Below are positions 33,789-41,891 of a stretch of DNA of 60,092 bases, in pieces. The notes beneath the pieces are model-generated. The model did not search any database. It worked only from the letters and a program-made list of their open reading frames with translations, and was not told the origin of the DNA. The stretch's first letter is position 1. Each line of letters begins with the position of its first letter. The stretch comes from Verrucomicrobia bacterium UBA1629 (GTDB lineage: Bacteria > Verrucomicrobiota > Kiritimatiellia > RFP12 > UBA1067). A program made the position numbers and the translations under genes. Where the stretch lies: assembly GCA_002321305.1 (NCBI GenBank), contig DCMF01000013.1:1-60092 (forward strand), given 5' to 3'.

Positions 33789-34120
33789 GTCGCCTCCTTT
33801 CGGTGACGGACGCGAAGGACTTTTCGCGGTCGTTCGTCCGCCGCCGACAACGACTTCGGAAATGCCGCCAACCGCAACCGATCCTTCACATAGGCCTCCC
33901 AGACATCAATCTGGTCCAGCGCAAACAGAATCTTGAACAGGACCAGCGTCGAGGCGAGTCCCGTGCGCTCCAAGCGGGAGATGGTCGTGGCCGGGACACC
34001 GGCCTTGCGCGCCAACTCACCCTGCGTCAGCCCATCGCGCTGCCGTAGCCGCCGCACATAGTCGGCCACTTCAGCCAAGACAGTTCGCGGCTCAATCAAT
34101 CTCAATTCGTAGCCATCCAT
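33779..34120 (-). CDS. hipB: HipB-like XRE-family antitoxin
   Basis: 113 aa. The helix-turn-helix segment DGLTQGELARKAGVPATTISRLERTG is clear. It is predicted to bind HipA and repress the shared promoter. The C-terminal tail is long and basic (SAADERPRKVLRVRHRKEATCA). The start at 34120 lies 9 nt after a -10 box, so the transcript is probably leaderless. Confidence 0.88.
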   Translation of the reverse strand: MDGYELRLIEPRTVLAEVADYVRRLRQRDGLTQGELARKAGVPATTISRLERTGLASTLVLFKILFALDQIDVWEAYVKDRLRLAAFPKSLSAADERPRKVLRVRHRKEATCA

Positions 34121-34129
34121 CAGGCGGGT

Positions 34130-34158
34130 AGTTTACCACATTATTTTGCCGTTAGCAA
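34130..34158 (-). promoter_or_regulatory. hipBA promoter
   Basis: Minus strand: TTGCTA (34158-34153), a 17-nt spacer, TAAACT (34135-34130), ATG at 34120. The -35 box lies within the inverted-repeat region 34147-34201, a good place for HipB autorepression. Confidence 0.65.
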
Positions 34159-34201
34159 CCATCAAGCCCATTAACGGCAACCAAGTGCCGCTAATGGGCT
34201 T
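34147..34201. promoter_or_regulatory. inverted-repeat cluster between tonB and hipBA (operator and/or terminator)
   Basis: Three related half-sites: TGCCGTTA (34147-34154), TTAACGGCA (34171-34179) and TGCCGCTAA (34186-34194). The second and third are part of a strong hairpin with 16-nt arms and one mismatch (34164-34179 with 34186-34201, 6-nt loop). It lies 4 nt past the tonB stop, so it may end the exbB-exbD-tonB transcript, though no T-run follows. The half-sites next to the hipBA -35 box also suit a repressor. Confidence 0.65.
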
Positions 34202-34205
34202 TGAA

Positions 34206-35126
34206 TTACCGTCCCTTCACGTTGTAGCGGATTGTCAGCGGCTCCTTGCGGAACTCGGCGATGAACTCGGCGCTCAGGCCGGAGATGCTCGTCACGGCCC
34301 GCGCGACCGAGAGCGCCGCCTGGTCGGAGAGCGCGTCGCCGCACCCCTGCGCGAGCCGCACGTTGACGAGCCCGCCCGCCGAGCTGAGCTGGACGGACAG
34401 CAGCACCGTGCCGTTGTTTCCGACCTTCGGCGAAAGCGCGTCCCACTTGTCCTCGATCGCCATCTGGATGAGCGAGACGCATCGCTGCTTCTCGTTCGCC
34501 GCCAGCCGGGTCTCCGTGCCGGGACGGTACCCCTGCCGCAGAAGCTTCTCGATCTCCGCACGGGACAGCGTCTGCCGCGCCGTCCGCCCGTTGCCGCTCG
34601 CCTTCGCGTTCTTCACCTCGATCGTGACCGGCTTGTTGACGGCCTTCATGCGGTCGCGGATGCGCTTCATCCGCTCCTCGCGCAGCTCCTTCGCCGTCTT
34701 CTTCGGCGGCTCCGGTTTCTTGGGCTTCTTGGGCTCCGGCTTCTTCTTTTCGGGATCCTTCTTCGGCTCGTCCTTTTTCCTCTCGACGCGCTTCACGACG
34801 TTCGTGACGATCTGCTCCAGCGGCTTCGGCGGCTCCGGCTTCTTGTCCGCCGGCTTCGGACGCGGCTGGGGCTTCGGCTTCGGGGGTTCCGGCGGCGGCG
34901 GATTCACGAGGGGCGGCGGCTCGTTCTCCACGCCGTCGAGGTTCTCGTTGACGACGACCGTGAGGTCGATCGGGATGATCGTCTCCTTCTTCTCGTCGCT
35001 GACGAGAGCGAAGAGGCCGAAGACGAGGAACACGGCGAGGTGCAGGGCGAGCGCGAAGACGACCGTGCCGACCGACAGGACGCCCGGTCGCTTGCCCTCG
35101 ATCACCTCTGTCCGCCAAAGCTCCAC
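34206..35126 (-). CDS. TonB/TolA-like energy-transducing protein
   Basis: 306 aa. One N-terminal membrane span (VLSVGTVVFALALHLAVFLVFGLFAL) is followed by a long Pro/Lys-rich periplasmic stalk (about residues 70-160), and a C-terminal domain (NEKQRCVSLIQMAIEDKWDAL ... VNVRLAQGCGDALSDQAALSVARA) of TonB/TolA type. It would couple the proton motive force, through the adjacent ExbB/ExbD pair, to outer-membrane receptors or Tol functions. The two roles cannot be separated from sequence alone. Confidence 0.82.
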   Translation of the reverse strand: MELWRTEVIEGKRPGVLSVGTVVFALALHLAVFLVFGLFALVSDEKKETIIPIDLTVVVNENLDGVENEPPPLVNPPPPEPPKPKPQPRPKPADKKPEPPKPLEQIVTNVVKRVERKKDEPKKDPEKKKPEPKKPKKPEPPKKTAKELREERMKRIRDRMKAVNKPVTIEVKNAKASGNGRTARQTLSRAEIEKLLRQGYRPGTETRLAANEKQRCVSLIQMAIEDKWDALSPKVGNNGTVLLSVQLSSAGGLVNVRLAQGCGDALSDQAALSVARAVTSISGLSAEFIAEFRKEPLTIRYNVKGR

Positions 35127-35129
35127 GCT

Positions 35130-35546
35130 TCAGTTCTCCTTCGAGACGAGCCCGAGATGCTTCACGTTGCAGTTCTTGGCGATGCGGACGATCTCGTAGA
35201 TCTGCCCGTATTCCGCGCCGACGTCGCCGCGGATGAGGACGTTCACGTCCGGGTCCTCGGCGACCGCCTGGCCGAGCGCCGCCTTCAGCGCGTCGTGCGT
35301 CGTCGGCGCCTCGCCGAGGAAGAGCTTGCCGTCCCTGTCGATCGAGACCGAGCAGATCTTCTTCTTGTCCTCCTTCTGCGACTCGGTCTTGCCGACCGGC
35401 AGGACGATGTGAACCGTCTGCTCCAGCGTCGGCAGCGTCACGATGAAGACGACGAGCAGGAGGAAGGTGAGGTCGATGAGCGAATTCATGTCGATGTTCG
35501 CCTTCGCCCCCTCGCGCCGCGCGCGGGCTCGCCTGCGCATCGACAT
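35130..35546 (-). CDS. ExbD/TolR family protein
   Basis: 138 aa. A single N-terminal span with the functional Asp (NIDMNSLIDLTFLLLVVFIVT) is followed by a periplasmic domain (SVSIDRDGKLFLGEAPTTHDAL ... DVNVLIRGDVGAEYGQIYEIV). It forms the proton channel with the adjacent ExbB-type protein. It begins 1 nt after that gene's stop and ends 3 nt before the TonB-like gene. Confidence 0.92.
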   Translation of the reverse strand: MSMRRRARARREGAKANIDMNSLIDLTFLLLVVFIVTLPTLEQTVHIVLPVGKTESQKEDKKKICSVSIDRDGKLFLGEAPTTHDALKAALGQAVAEDPDVNVLIRGDVGAEYGQIYEIVRIAKNCNVKHLGLVSKEN

Positions 35547-35547
35547 C

Positions 35548-36261
35548 TTACGCGCCCCTTCCCTGGAACTCGCACGCGATGCGGCCCATGAGCTCGTCCG
35601 CGAAGCCCTCCATGTCGGACGTGATGTTGCGCACCGAGGCGTTGAGGCGCGTGTGCGCGATGACGCCCGGAATCGCGATGAGGAGGCCGACGACGGTCGT
35701 CACGAGCGCGGCGGAGATGGACGGCGCGATGGTCGCGAGGTTCGCGCTGCCGGCCGTGCCCATCTCGGCGAAGGCGTCGAGAACGCCCCACACCGTGCCG
35801 AGGAGGCCGAGCATCGGCTCCAGCGCGACGATCGTCGAGATGACGCCCATGCCGTGCTCGACGCGCAGCTCCTCCTCGTCAAGGACGTGCTCGCACGTGC
35901 CGCGCACCAGCTCGATCTCGCGCGCCGTCAGCGCCGCGTCGCCGCCCTGCCGCCCGACGAGCAGCGACCGCACGTCCGGCGAGAGCAGCTTCAGCAGGCG
36001 CTCGCACGTCTCCTTGTAGATGCCCTCGATGCCGGTCGAGGCGGAGGGGCGCCTCTGCAGGTAGTATTCGAGGACGTCGCGCCCCGCCGAGAAGTCGCGC
36101 AGGAACCGCCGCGTCGCCATGCCGACGAAGCCGAGCTCCTTCCATTTGCCGAGGACCGTCGCCACCATGACGACGGAGCCGAGAAGCTGGACGACGACGA
36201 GCGCCTGGCCCATGAAGTTCGAGCCGAGGAAGCCCTGGACGAGTGAATCTGCGAGAAGCAT
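35548..36261 (-). CDS. ExbB/TolQ family proton channel protein
   Basis: 237 aa. It has a long first membrane span (MGQALVVVQLLGSVVMVATVLG), a cytoplasmic helical region, and the two conserved C-terminal spans (STIVALEPMLGLLGTVWGVLDAF and IAPSISAALVTTVVGLLIAIPGVI) with the usual G-L-L-G-T and T-T-x-x-G-L signatures. It is the first gene of the three-gene operon, about 35 nt after a -10 box. Confidence 0.92.
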   Translation of the reverse strand: MLLADSLVQGFLGSNFMGQALVVVQLLGSVVMVATVLGKWKELGFVGMATRRFLRDFSAGRDVLEYYLQRRPSASTGIEGIYKETCERLLKLLSPDVRSLLVGRQGGDAALTAREIELVRGTCEHVLDEEELRVEHGMGVISTIVALEPMLGLLGTVWGVLDAFAEMGTAGSANLATIAPSISAALVTTVVGLLIAIPGVIAHTRLNASVRNITSDMEGFADELMGRIACEFQGRGA

Positions 36262-36298
36262 AGTTTCTGATAAGCCCTTGTTCGTTTGAAGGGTGCAT

Positions 36299-36304
36299 AT
36301 TATA
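36299..36304 (-). promoter_or_regulatory. -10 box of the exbB-exbD-tonB operon
   Basis: TATAAT on the minus strand with about 30 nt of leader before the ATG at 36261. It diverges from the serine hydrolase promoter about 95 bp away. Confidence 0.6.
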
Positions 36305-36394
36305 CCATGTTTCCGTCGCCGCGCGGGCTGACGGCGGGCCTTTCGCGCTGAATCCCTGGCGCAGGCCGTGCTGAACGGCAACGTCCTTTTTTGC

Positions 36395-36400
36395 TATAAT
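36395..36400 (+). promoter_or_regulatory. -10 box of the serine hydrolase gene
   Basis: TATAAT, followed by about 24 nt of leader with GAAAGGAC before the ATG at 36431. Confidence 0.6.
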
Positions 36401-36430
36401 AGCCGAAACCCTGAAAGGACACACAACCCA

Positions 36431-37660
36431 ATGAACATGAAGAAACTCCTCCTTCCGATGCTGGCGGCGGTCGTCGCCGGCTGCTGCACGGCCAACGGCC
36501 CGAAAGATTCGGGCACGACGTTTGCGCGCGATGCGCTTCAGCCTCATGTCGAGTCCGGCGAACTGCCGGGCGCGATCAGCGTCTTCTACAAGGATGGCGT
36601 GCAGGAGACGTGCGCGATCGGCTATGCGGACGTCGCGGCGAAGCGCAAGATCAAGCTCGATGACGTCTATATGCAGTGTTCGCAGACGAAGGGCTTCTGC
36701 GGCGTGACGATCGCAAAGCTCGTGGAGGAGGGAAAGATCACGCTTGACGATCCCGTCTCGAAGTACCTGCCGGAGTTCAAGACGCTCTGGGTGAAGGGCA
36801 CGGAGACGAACGGCGTACGGACGCTCGTGAAGGCGAAGAACGTCCTCACGGTCCGCATGGTGCTGAACCACACGGGCGGCTTCCCGTTCGAGATCTGCGC
36901 GAAGCAGGGCAACCTCAAGGGCGGCGGCTGGTCGGGCGGCGCGCCGCTCCGCCAGACGGCGGCGATCGCGGCGGCCTGTCCGCTCCTGTTCGAGCCGGGC
37001 ACGAAGGTGCAGTACTCGAACACGGGCATCGACATCGGCGCGGCGGTCGTCGAGGTCGTGACGGGGATGCACTGGGAGGACTACCTCCAGCAGACCGTCC
37101 TCGATCCGCTCGGCATGAAGGACACGACGTTCTGGCCGACGGACGCGCAGCTCGCGCACCTTGTCGAAAGCTACACCTGCCAGAAGGACAAGCCGGCGAC
37201 GTATCTCTACGAGCACAAGATGGAGCAGCGTCCCTACAACGATCGCGGGCGCATCTTCGCCTCGGCGGGCGCGGGCCTCTGGACGACGGCGAACGACCAG
37301 CTCAAGTTCTACAAGATGCTCATGAACCTCGGCGTCGGCGACAACGGCGCGCGGATCCTCAAGGAGGAGACGGTGAAGTCGATTCTCGCGGTCTCGACGC
37401 GTCCGGCGGGCCTCGGCGGCTACTCGCTTGGCCTCGCCGCGCCGGTGAAGGACGGCGACGACCAGTGGTTCGGCCACGGCGGCGCGTGGGGCACGAGCTG
37501 CATGGTCAACTGGCACCGCAAGGAGCTGAAGCTCTGGGCCGTTCAGCTCGAGGGCGGGCCGCGTCCGTGGGACAGGGCGCGCGGCGAGGCGGAGAAGAGG
37601 TTCTTCCAGTACGTGATCGACAACTCCGGCGCGAACGCCTACACGGGCCGCGTGAAGTAA
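36431..37660 (+). CDS. class C beta-lactamase-related serine hydrolase, lipoprotein
   Basis: 409 aa. The N-terminus KKLLLPMLAAVVAGCC is a lipoprotein signal. The serine-hydrolase triad motifs are SQTK (S-x-x-K, in MQCSQTKGFCG), YSN (VQYSNTGIDIG) and HGG (FGHGGAWGT). The family includes esterases, D-amino acid peptidases and class C beta-lactamases; the substrate here is unknown, and antibiotic hydrolysis is not the likeliest role. It has its own promoter, divergent from the exbB operon. Confidence 0.87.
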   Translation: MNMKKLLLPMLAAVVAGCCTANGPKDSGTTFARDALQPHVESGELPGAISVFYKDGVQETCAIGYADVAAKRKIKLDDVYMQCSQTKGFCGVTIAKLVEEGKITLDDPVSKYLPEFKTLWVKGTETNGVRTLVKAKNVLTVRMVLNHTGGFPFEICAKQGNLKGGGWSGGAPLRQTAAIAAACPLLFEPGTKVQYSNTGIDIGAAVVEVVTGMHWEDYLQQTVLDPLGMKDTTFWPTDAQLAHLVESYTCQKDKPATYLYEHKMEQRPYNDRGRIFASAGAGLWTTANDQLKFYKMLMNLGVGDNGARILKEETVKSILAVSTRPAGLGGYSLGLAAPVKDGDDQWFGHGGAWGTSCMVNWHRKELKLWAVQLEGGPRPWDRARGEAEKRFFQYVIDNSGANAYTGRVK

Positions 37661-37686
37661 GGCGAAGCGGACGCGGGCGGGGCGAC

Positions 37687-38178
37687 ATGATCGTCTTGGG
37701 CATCGACACGTCGCTCCGCTCGACGGGCTACGGCGTCCTGGAGGTCCAGGGCTCGCGGCTCGTGATGCGGGACTGCGGCAACATCCGAAACGCGCCGAAG
37801 CTGCCGCTCACGGGGTGTCTTCGGGCGATCCATGCGAAGGTGTCCGCGCTGATCGCGACGTTCCGGCCGGATGTGATGGCGATCGAATCCGTCATCTACG
37901 GCAAGAACGCCGGCACGATGCTCGTCCTCGGCGAGGCGCGCGGCGCGGTGCTGACGGCGGCGGCGGACGCGGAGCTGCCGGTCTACGAATACGAGCCACG
38001 CCGGATGAAGAAGGCGATCTGCGGCAATGGGCTGGCGGAAAAGGAGCAGATCCAGCGGATGATCAGGACGCTTCTCGCGCTGTCCGACCTGCCGCAGAAC
38101 GACGCGGCGGACGCGCTGGGCCTCGCCATCTGCCATGCCCATTCCCATTCGCGCCTGTCAATGGAGAAACCGATATGA
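37687..38178 (+). CDS. ruvC: crossover junction endodeoxyribonuclease RuvC
   Basis: 163 aa. It resolves Holliday junctions. Acidic catalytic residues are in VLGIDTSLRSTGYGVL, VMAIESVIYG and QNDAADALGLAICH. It overlaps the NUDIX gene by ATGA (38175-38178). ruvA and ruvB are not in the window. Confidence 0.94.
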   Translation: MIVLGIDTSLRSTGYGVLEVQGSRLVMRDCGNIRNAPKLPLTGCLRAIHAKVSALIATFRPDVMAIESVIYGKNAGTMLVLGEARGAVLTAAADAELPVYEYEPRRMKKAICGNGLAEKEQIQRMIRTLLALSDLPQNDAADALGLAICHAHSHSRLSMEKPI

Positions 38179-38660
38179 ACGAAACTGAGGCAAAACGAGT
38201 AGATTTGCCCGAATACGAGCTTTCCGGCATTGAGAACATCGTGCGCGGCGTCTGTGTCGTGGACGGACACGTCCTCCTGTGCCGTCCGAAGAAGGGCGGC
38301 TACACGTATCTGCCGGGCGGGCACATCGAATTCGGCGAGACGTCGCGCGCGGCCCTCGTCCGCGAAATGAAGGAGGAGACGGGGCAGGACGCAACCGTTG
38401 GCGGCTTCCTCGGCGTTGTCGAAAGCCAGTTTGAGCAGCACGGCAAGCCGCACTGCGAAATCTCGCTTGTCTATCGACTCGCACTGGGGGCCTGTCCCCA
38501 AGATTCGGGGGTCTGTCCCCACGTCGATGGCCGGGGGCTGTCCCCACGGTTGCCCGCTGTGGTGGCGCAGGAGGGCTGGATCGAATTTGTCTGGTGGCCG
38601 CTCGCGAAACTGAACGAAGCGAATCTTTTGCCGCCGGAAATGGCAAGATATGTTGAATAG
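38175..38660 (+). CDS. NUDIX hydrolase
   Basis: 161 aa. The NUDIX box is complete: GGHIEFGETSRAALVREMKE followed by ETGQ, matching G-x5-E-x7-R-E-x2-E-E-x-G. It hydrolyses a nucleoside diphosphate-linked substrate; which one is unknown. Residues about 104-128 (ALGACPQDSGVCPHVDGRGL) are encoded by a GGGG-CTGTCCCCA repeat cluster and interrupt the usual continuous link between the strand EISLVYRL and WIEFVWWPL. It overlaps the following radical SAM gene by 11 nt. Confidence 0.9.
   Translation: MNETEAKRVDLPEYELSGIENIVRGVCVVDGHVLLCRPKKGGYTYLPGGHIEFGETSRAALVREMKEETGQDATVGGFLGVVESQFEQHGKPHCEISLVYRLALGACPQDSGVCPHVDGRGLSPRLPAVVAQEGWIEFVWWPLAKLNEANLLPPEMARYVE
38484..38550. repeat. GGGGGYCTGTCCCCA repeats inside the NUDIX gene
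   Basis: Three near-copies of GGGGGCCTGTCCCCA separated by 6-11 nt, all in frame. The opposite-strand form lies about 150 nt downstream in the next gene (38710-38762). Confidence 0.85.
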
Positions 38661-39564
38661 TCTTCGGTCGTGTGTCCTCTGTCCGCATCGGTGCGGGGTT
38701 GACCGCACAGGGCTTGGGGACAGACCCCATGGGTTTTGCGGGGCTGGGGACAGGCCCCGCGTCTTTCGGTGGGGGCCGCACTTCGGCGAGGAGCCGCCGA
38801 TCACGGGCGAACGCGGTTCGGGCTGCGTCTTCTTCTCGCGCTGCACGATGAAGTGCCTCTACTGCCAGAATTCGCCGTGGAGCTGGAAGGGCGCGGGGAC
38901 AGACCTCACGGTGGCGGGGCTGGCGGACATCCTCCGCGACCTGGCCGTGAAGGATCGGGTCGAGAACTGGAACCTCGTCTCGCCGACGCCCTATCTGCCA
39001 TTTATCCGCGAGGCGGCTGAAATCTTAAAGAAAGAGGGCGTTTCGCTTCCGTTTGTGTGGAATTCGTCTGGCTATGAGCGCGTCGAGACCCTCGAAACCT
39101 ATACGGAACTGTGCGATTGCGCGCTTTTCGACTTGCGGTATGCGCAGAACGCGACAGCGATTCGGTATTCGTCCGCGCCCGGCTATGTCGAAGCCGCGCG
39201 AGACGCCGTGCGCTGGGCCTGGATGAGAACGCCGTGCGGAAAATCTTCCCTGCCGCGCCTCATCGTGCGCATCCTCGTCCTGCCGGGGCTGGCGGACGAG
39301 GCGATTGAGAGCCTGGCGTGGCTGGCGACGGAACTCTCGAACGAAGTTCCCGTCTCGATTATGGCGCAGTACACGCCCGCCTACCGGGCGCTGGAGACGC
39401 CGCCGCTCGACCGCGCGGTGATGCGCGACGAATACGAGTCGGTGACGGAGGCTGCGGCGGACTTCGGCTTCGAGAACGGCTGGATTCAGGGCTATGAGGC
39501 GTCCGACCCGAAATTGGCTCTCCTCGGCGAGAACATGACCGCCGACCACGGCACGGTGCGCTGA
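38650..39564 (+). CDS. radical SAM protein, PflA-related
   Basis: 304 aa. The radical SAM cluster motif C-x3-C-x2-C is SRCTMKCLYCQN, preceded by the family's Cys-rich N-terminus CVLCPHRCGVDRT and GFCGAGDRPRV and by GSGCVFFS. It belongs to the 'putative pyruvate formate-lyase activating enzyme' group (COG1313-like), whose true substrates are unclear. Its N-terminal conserved block is written largely in GGGGACAG-type repeat words (38710-38762), and another fragment lies at 38896-38912. It has no promoter of its own and follows NUDIX by overlap. Confidence 0.85.
   Translation: MLNSLRSCVLCPHRCGVDRTGLGDRPHGFCGAGDRPRVFRWGPHFGEEPPITGERGSGCVFFSRCTMKCLYCQNSPWSWKGAGTDLTVAGLADILRDLAVKDRVENWNLVSPTPYLPFIREAAEILKKEGVSLPFVWNSSGYERVETLETYTELCDCALFDLRYAQNATAIRYSSAPGYVEAARDAVRWAWMRTPCGKSSLPRLIVRILVLPGLADEAIESLAWLATELSNEVPVSIMAQYTPAYRALETPPLDRAVMRDEYESVTEAAADFGFENGWIQGYEASDPKLALLGENMTADHGTVR
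38710..38762. repeat. TGGGGACAGRCCCC repeats inside the radical SAM gene
   Basis: TTGGGGACAGACCCC and CTGGGGACAGGCCCC, the reverse complement of the words in the NUDIX gene. They encode part of the conserved GFCGAGDR region. Confidence 0.8.
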
Positions 39565-39571
39565 TTTGTGA

Positions 39572-39577
39572 TATACT
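39572..39577 (+). promoter_or_regulatory. -10 box, near-leaderless promoter of the antiporter
   Basis: TATACT ends 10 nt before the ATG at 39588. No Shine-Dalgarno sequence is present. Confidence 0.55.
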
Positions 39578-39587
39578 ACGCGGCCAT

Positions 39588-41891
39588 ATGAAAAACAAGA
39601 AGATGTTTTTGGTGGCCGCCACAGTGATGTGCGCGGCGGGTGTTTTTGCGGCGCATGAGGGCGGTCCCCCGCCCTATCCGAACTTCGGCCTGCCCCGTGT
39701 GGAAGAGATGATGTTCCTCGTCCTGCAGATCGGCCTCATCATCTTTGCGGCCCGCGTGGGCGGCGCACTGGCCTCCTGCCTGAAGCTGCCGTCCATTCTC
39801 GGCGAACTCGCGGCCGGCATCGTGATCGGCCCGTGGGCGCTCGGCGGCATCGGCTTCGGCGACGGGCTGTTCGCGTCCGGCCTCTTCCACGGCGCGGAAC
39901 TGCGCGCGATCGCGAAGGAGACGGGCCACATGTTCGACGCGACGTCGCCCGCGCTCTACGGCATCGCGACGCTCGCGTCGGTGATCCTCCTGTTCCTGTC
40001 CGGCCTCGAGACGAACCTGAAGCTCTTCCTGCGCTACTCGTTCGTCGGCCTCATGGTCGGCCTCGGCGGCGTGATCGTCTCGTTCCTGTTCGGCGACCTC
40101 TGCGCGGTCTACCTGCTGCCGGAGTTTTTCGAGCACTTCGCCTACCTGAAGGGTCTGCCGCTTGCGGAGGCGATGACGAAGGAGGCGCCGCTCTACATGG
40201 GCATCATGTCCACGGCGACGTCGGTCGGCATCACGGCGCGCATCCTCTCCGAGAAGAAGCAGATGGACTCCGAGGAGGGCGTGACGATCATGGCGGGCGC
40301 CGTGATCGACGACGTCCTCGGCCTCATCGTGCTGGCGATCGGCAACGGCATCATCGTCGCGAACCACGCGGCGGCGAAGGCCGGCGGCGCGGCGGGCGCG
40401 ATGGACTGGGGCGCGATCGGCCTCGTCGCCCTGAAGGCGTTCGGCGTCTGGCTCGGCGCGACGGCGATCGGGCTTCTCGCGGCGCGCTACATCGCGAAGT
40501 TCCTGAAGGCGGCGTTCAAGAGTCCCGTCGTCATCGCGACGATGGCCTTCGGCCTCGCGCTCGTCCTCGCGGGCTTCTTCGAGTTCATGGGGCTGGCGAT
40601 GATCATCGGCGCCTACGTGATGGGCCTCGCGCTCTCGCGCACCGACCTGAAGCACCCGATCCAGGAGATGCTGACGCCCGTCTACACGTTCCTCGTGCCC
40701 GTCTTCTTCTGCTCGATGGGCATGATGGTCGACGTCTCGGCGCTCTGCTCGAAGCCGGTCCTGATCTTCGGCGGCATCTACACGGCGCTCGCCGTCGCGG
40801 CGAAGGTGGTCGGCTGCATGATCCCCTCGATGTGCTGCGGCTTCAACCTGCTGGGCGGCCTCCGCATCGGCGCGGGCATGGTGCCGCGCGGCGAAGTCGC
40901 GCTCATCATCGCGGGCCTCGGCCTGTCGAGCGGCTTCCTCACGCAGGAGATCTTCGGCATCGGCATCCTGATGACGCTCGTCACGACGGTCGTCGCGCCG
41001 CCCGCGCTCGTCGGACTGTTCGCGCCGAAGCGCCGGGGCGTGCGGCATCCGAAGCAGAGCCACGACAACTCGCGTCCCGTCGTCTTCGAGCTCTCGTCGC
41101 CCGAAGTCGCGCAGCTCGTCCTGGAGAAGCTGGTCGCGGAGTTCCGCGAGGAGGGCTTCTTCACGTCGCTCCTGTCGAAGGAGGACAGCATCTGGGAGAT
41201 CGCGATGGACAACATGGAGCTTTCGGTCGAGCGTTCGGGGAACGTGATCAAGGTCTCCTGCACGCCGGCGGAGGAGGCGATCGTCATGACGGCGTGGATG
41301 GAGGTCGCGTCCGAGATGAACGACCTCGCGCGCCAGATCGCGAAGCCCATCCGCCGCGAGGAGGTCGACCGGATGCTGGCGGACGGGCCGTCCGCCGCGA
41401 AGCCGCGCCACACGAACGTCGGCCGCCATCTCCAGCACTTCGTGATGCTGCCGAAGTTCAAGGCGGCGTCGAAGAAGGAGGCAATCGAGAAGATGGTCGC
41501 CGAGATCGCGGCGGCGTGTCCGTCGCACGTGAAGGACGTCAAGGAGGCGACGGCGGCGGTTCTCCGGCGCGAGGCGTCGATGCCGACCGGCCTCGACCAC
41601 GGCATCGCCGTGCCGCATGGCCGGTGCGCCGAGGTGGAGGGCATCGTCGGCGCGGTCGCGATCCTCGACAACGCGGGCACGGCGAACGGCTGCATCCCGG
41701 ACTACGAGACGATCGACAACTCGCCGCTGTCGATCATCGTCCTCACGATCGCGAACGACGCGACGCAGACGCCGTACCTGCAGCTGATGAGCTTCATCTC
41801 GAAGGCCCTGCGCGGCGACAACGGCTATCAGAAGCTCGCGCAGTGCACGACGGCGGAGGAGATGCGCAAGTTCTTCAAGAGCGTCAAGTGA
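39588..41891 (+). CDS. CPA2-type cation:proton antiporter fused to a PTS EIIA-like domain
   Basis: 767 aa. An N-terminal signal-like segment precedes about a dozen membrane spans (residues ~40-480) with KefB/NapA-type features such as SILGELAAGIVIGPWAL, LLFLSGLETNLKLF and GAVIDDVLGLIVLAI (paired acidic residues of the transport site). After a cytoplasmic linker, residues ~620-767 form an EIIA(Ntr/Fru)-like domain with the phospho-accepting His in DHGIAVPHGRC. Transport could thus be tuned by phosphorylation or by the phosphotransferase system. It overlaps mnmE by GTGA. Confidence 0.88.
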   Translation: MKNKKMFLVAATVMCAAGVFAAHEGGPPPYPNFGLPRVEEMMFLVLQIGLIIFAARVGGALASCLKLPSILGELAAGIVIGPWALGGIGFGDGLFASGLFHGAELRAIAKETGHMFDATSPALYGIATLASVILLFLSGLETNLKLFLRYSFVGLMVGLGGVIVSFLFGDLCAVYLLPEFFEHFAYLKGLPLAEAMTKEAPLYMGIMSTATSVGITARILSEKKQMDSEEGVTIMAGAVIDDVLGLIVLAIGNGIIVANHAAAKAGGAAGAMDWGAIGLVALKAFGVWLGATAIGLLAARYIAKFLKAAFKSPVVIATMAFGLALVLAGFFEFMGLAMIIGAYVMGLALSRTDLKHPIQEMLTPVYTFLVPVFFCSMGMMVDVSALCSKPVLIFGGIYTALAVAAKVVGCMIPSMCCGFNLLGGLRIGAGMVPRGEVALIIAGLGLSSGFLTQEIFGIGILMTLVTTVVAPPALVGLFAPKRRGVRHPKQSHDNSRPVVFELSSPEVAQLVLEKLVAEFREEGFFTSLLSKEDSIWEIAMDNMELSVERSGNVIKVSCTPAEEAIVMTAWMEVASEMNDLARQIAKPIRREEVDRMLADGPSAAKPRHTNVGRHLQHFVMLPKFKAASKKEAIEKMVAEIAAACPSHVKDVKEATAAVLRREASMPTGLDHGIAVPHGRCAEVEGIVGAVAILDNAGTANGCIPDYETIDNSPLSIIVLTIANDATQTPYLQLMSFISKALRGDNGYQKLAQCTTAEEMRKFFKSVK

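Noticed and set aside
34164..34201. Classical Rho-independent terminator
   Set aside because: The hairpin is strong, but neither strand has a T-run after it, so it is listed as operator and/or terminator-like rather than a firm terminator.
36431..37660. True antibiotic-resistance class C beta-lactamase
   Set aside because: The S-x-x-K, Y-S-N and H-G-G motifs fit the wider serine hydrolase/esterase family, and the lipoprotein signal and length do not single out AmpC.
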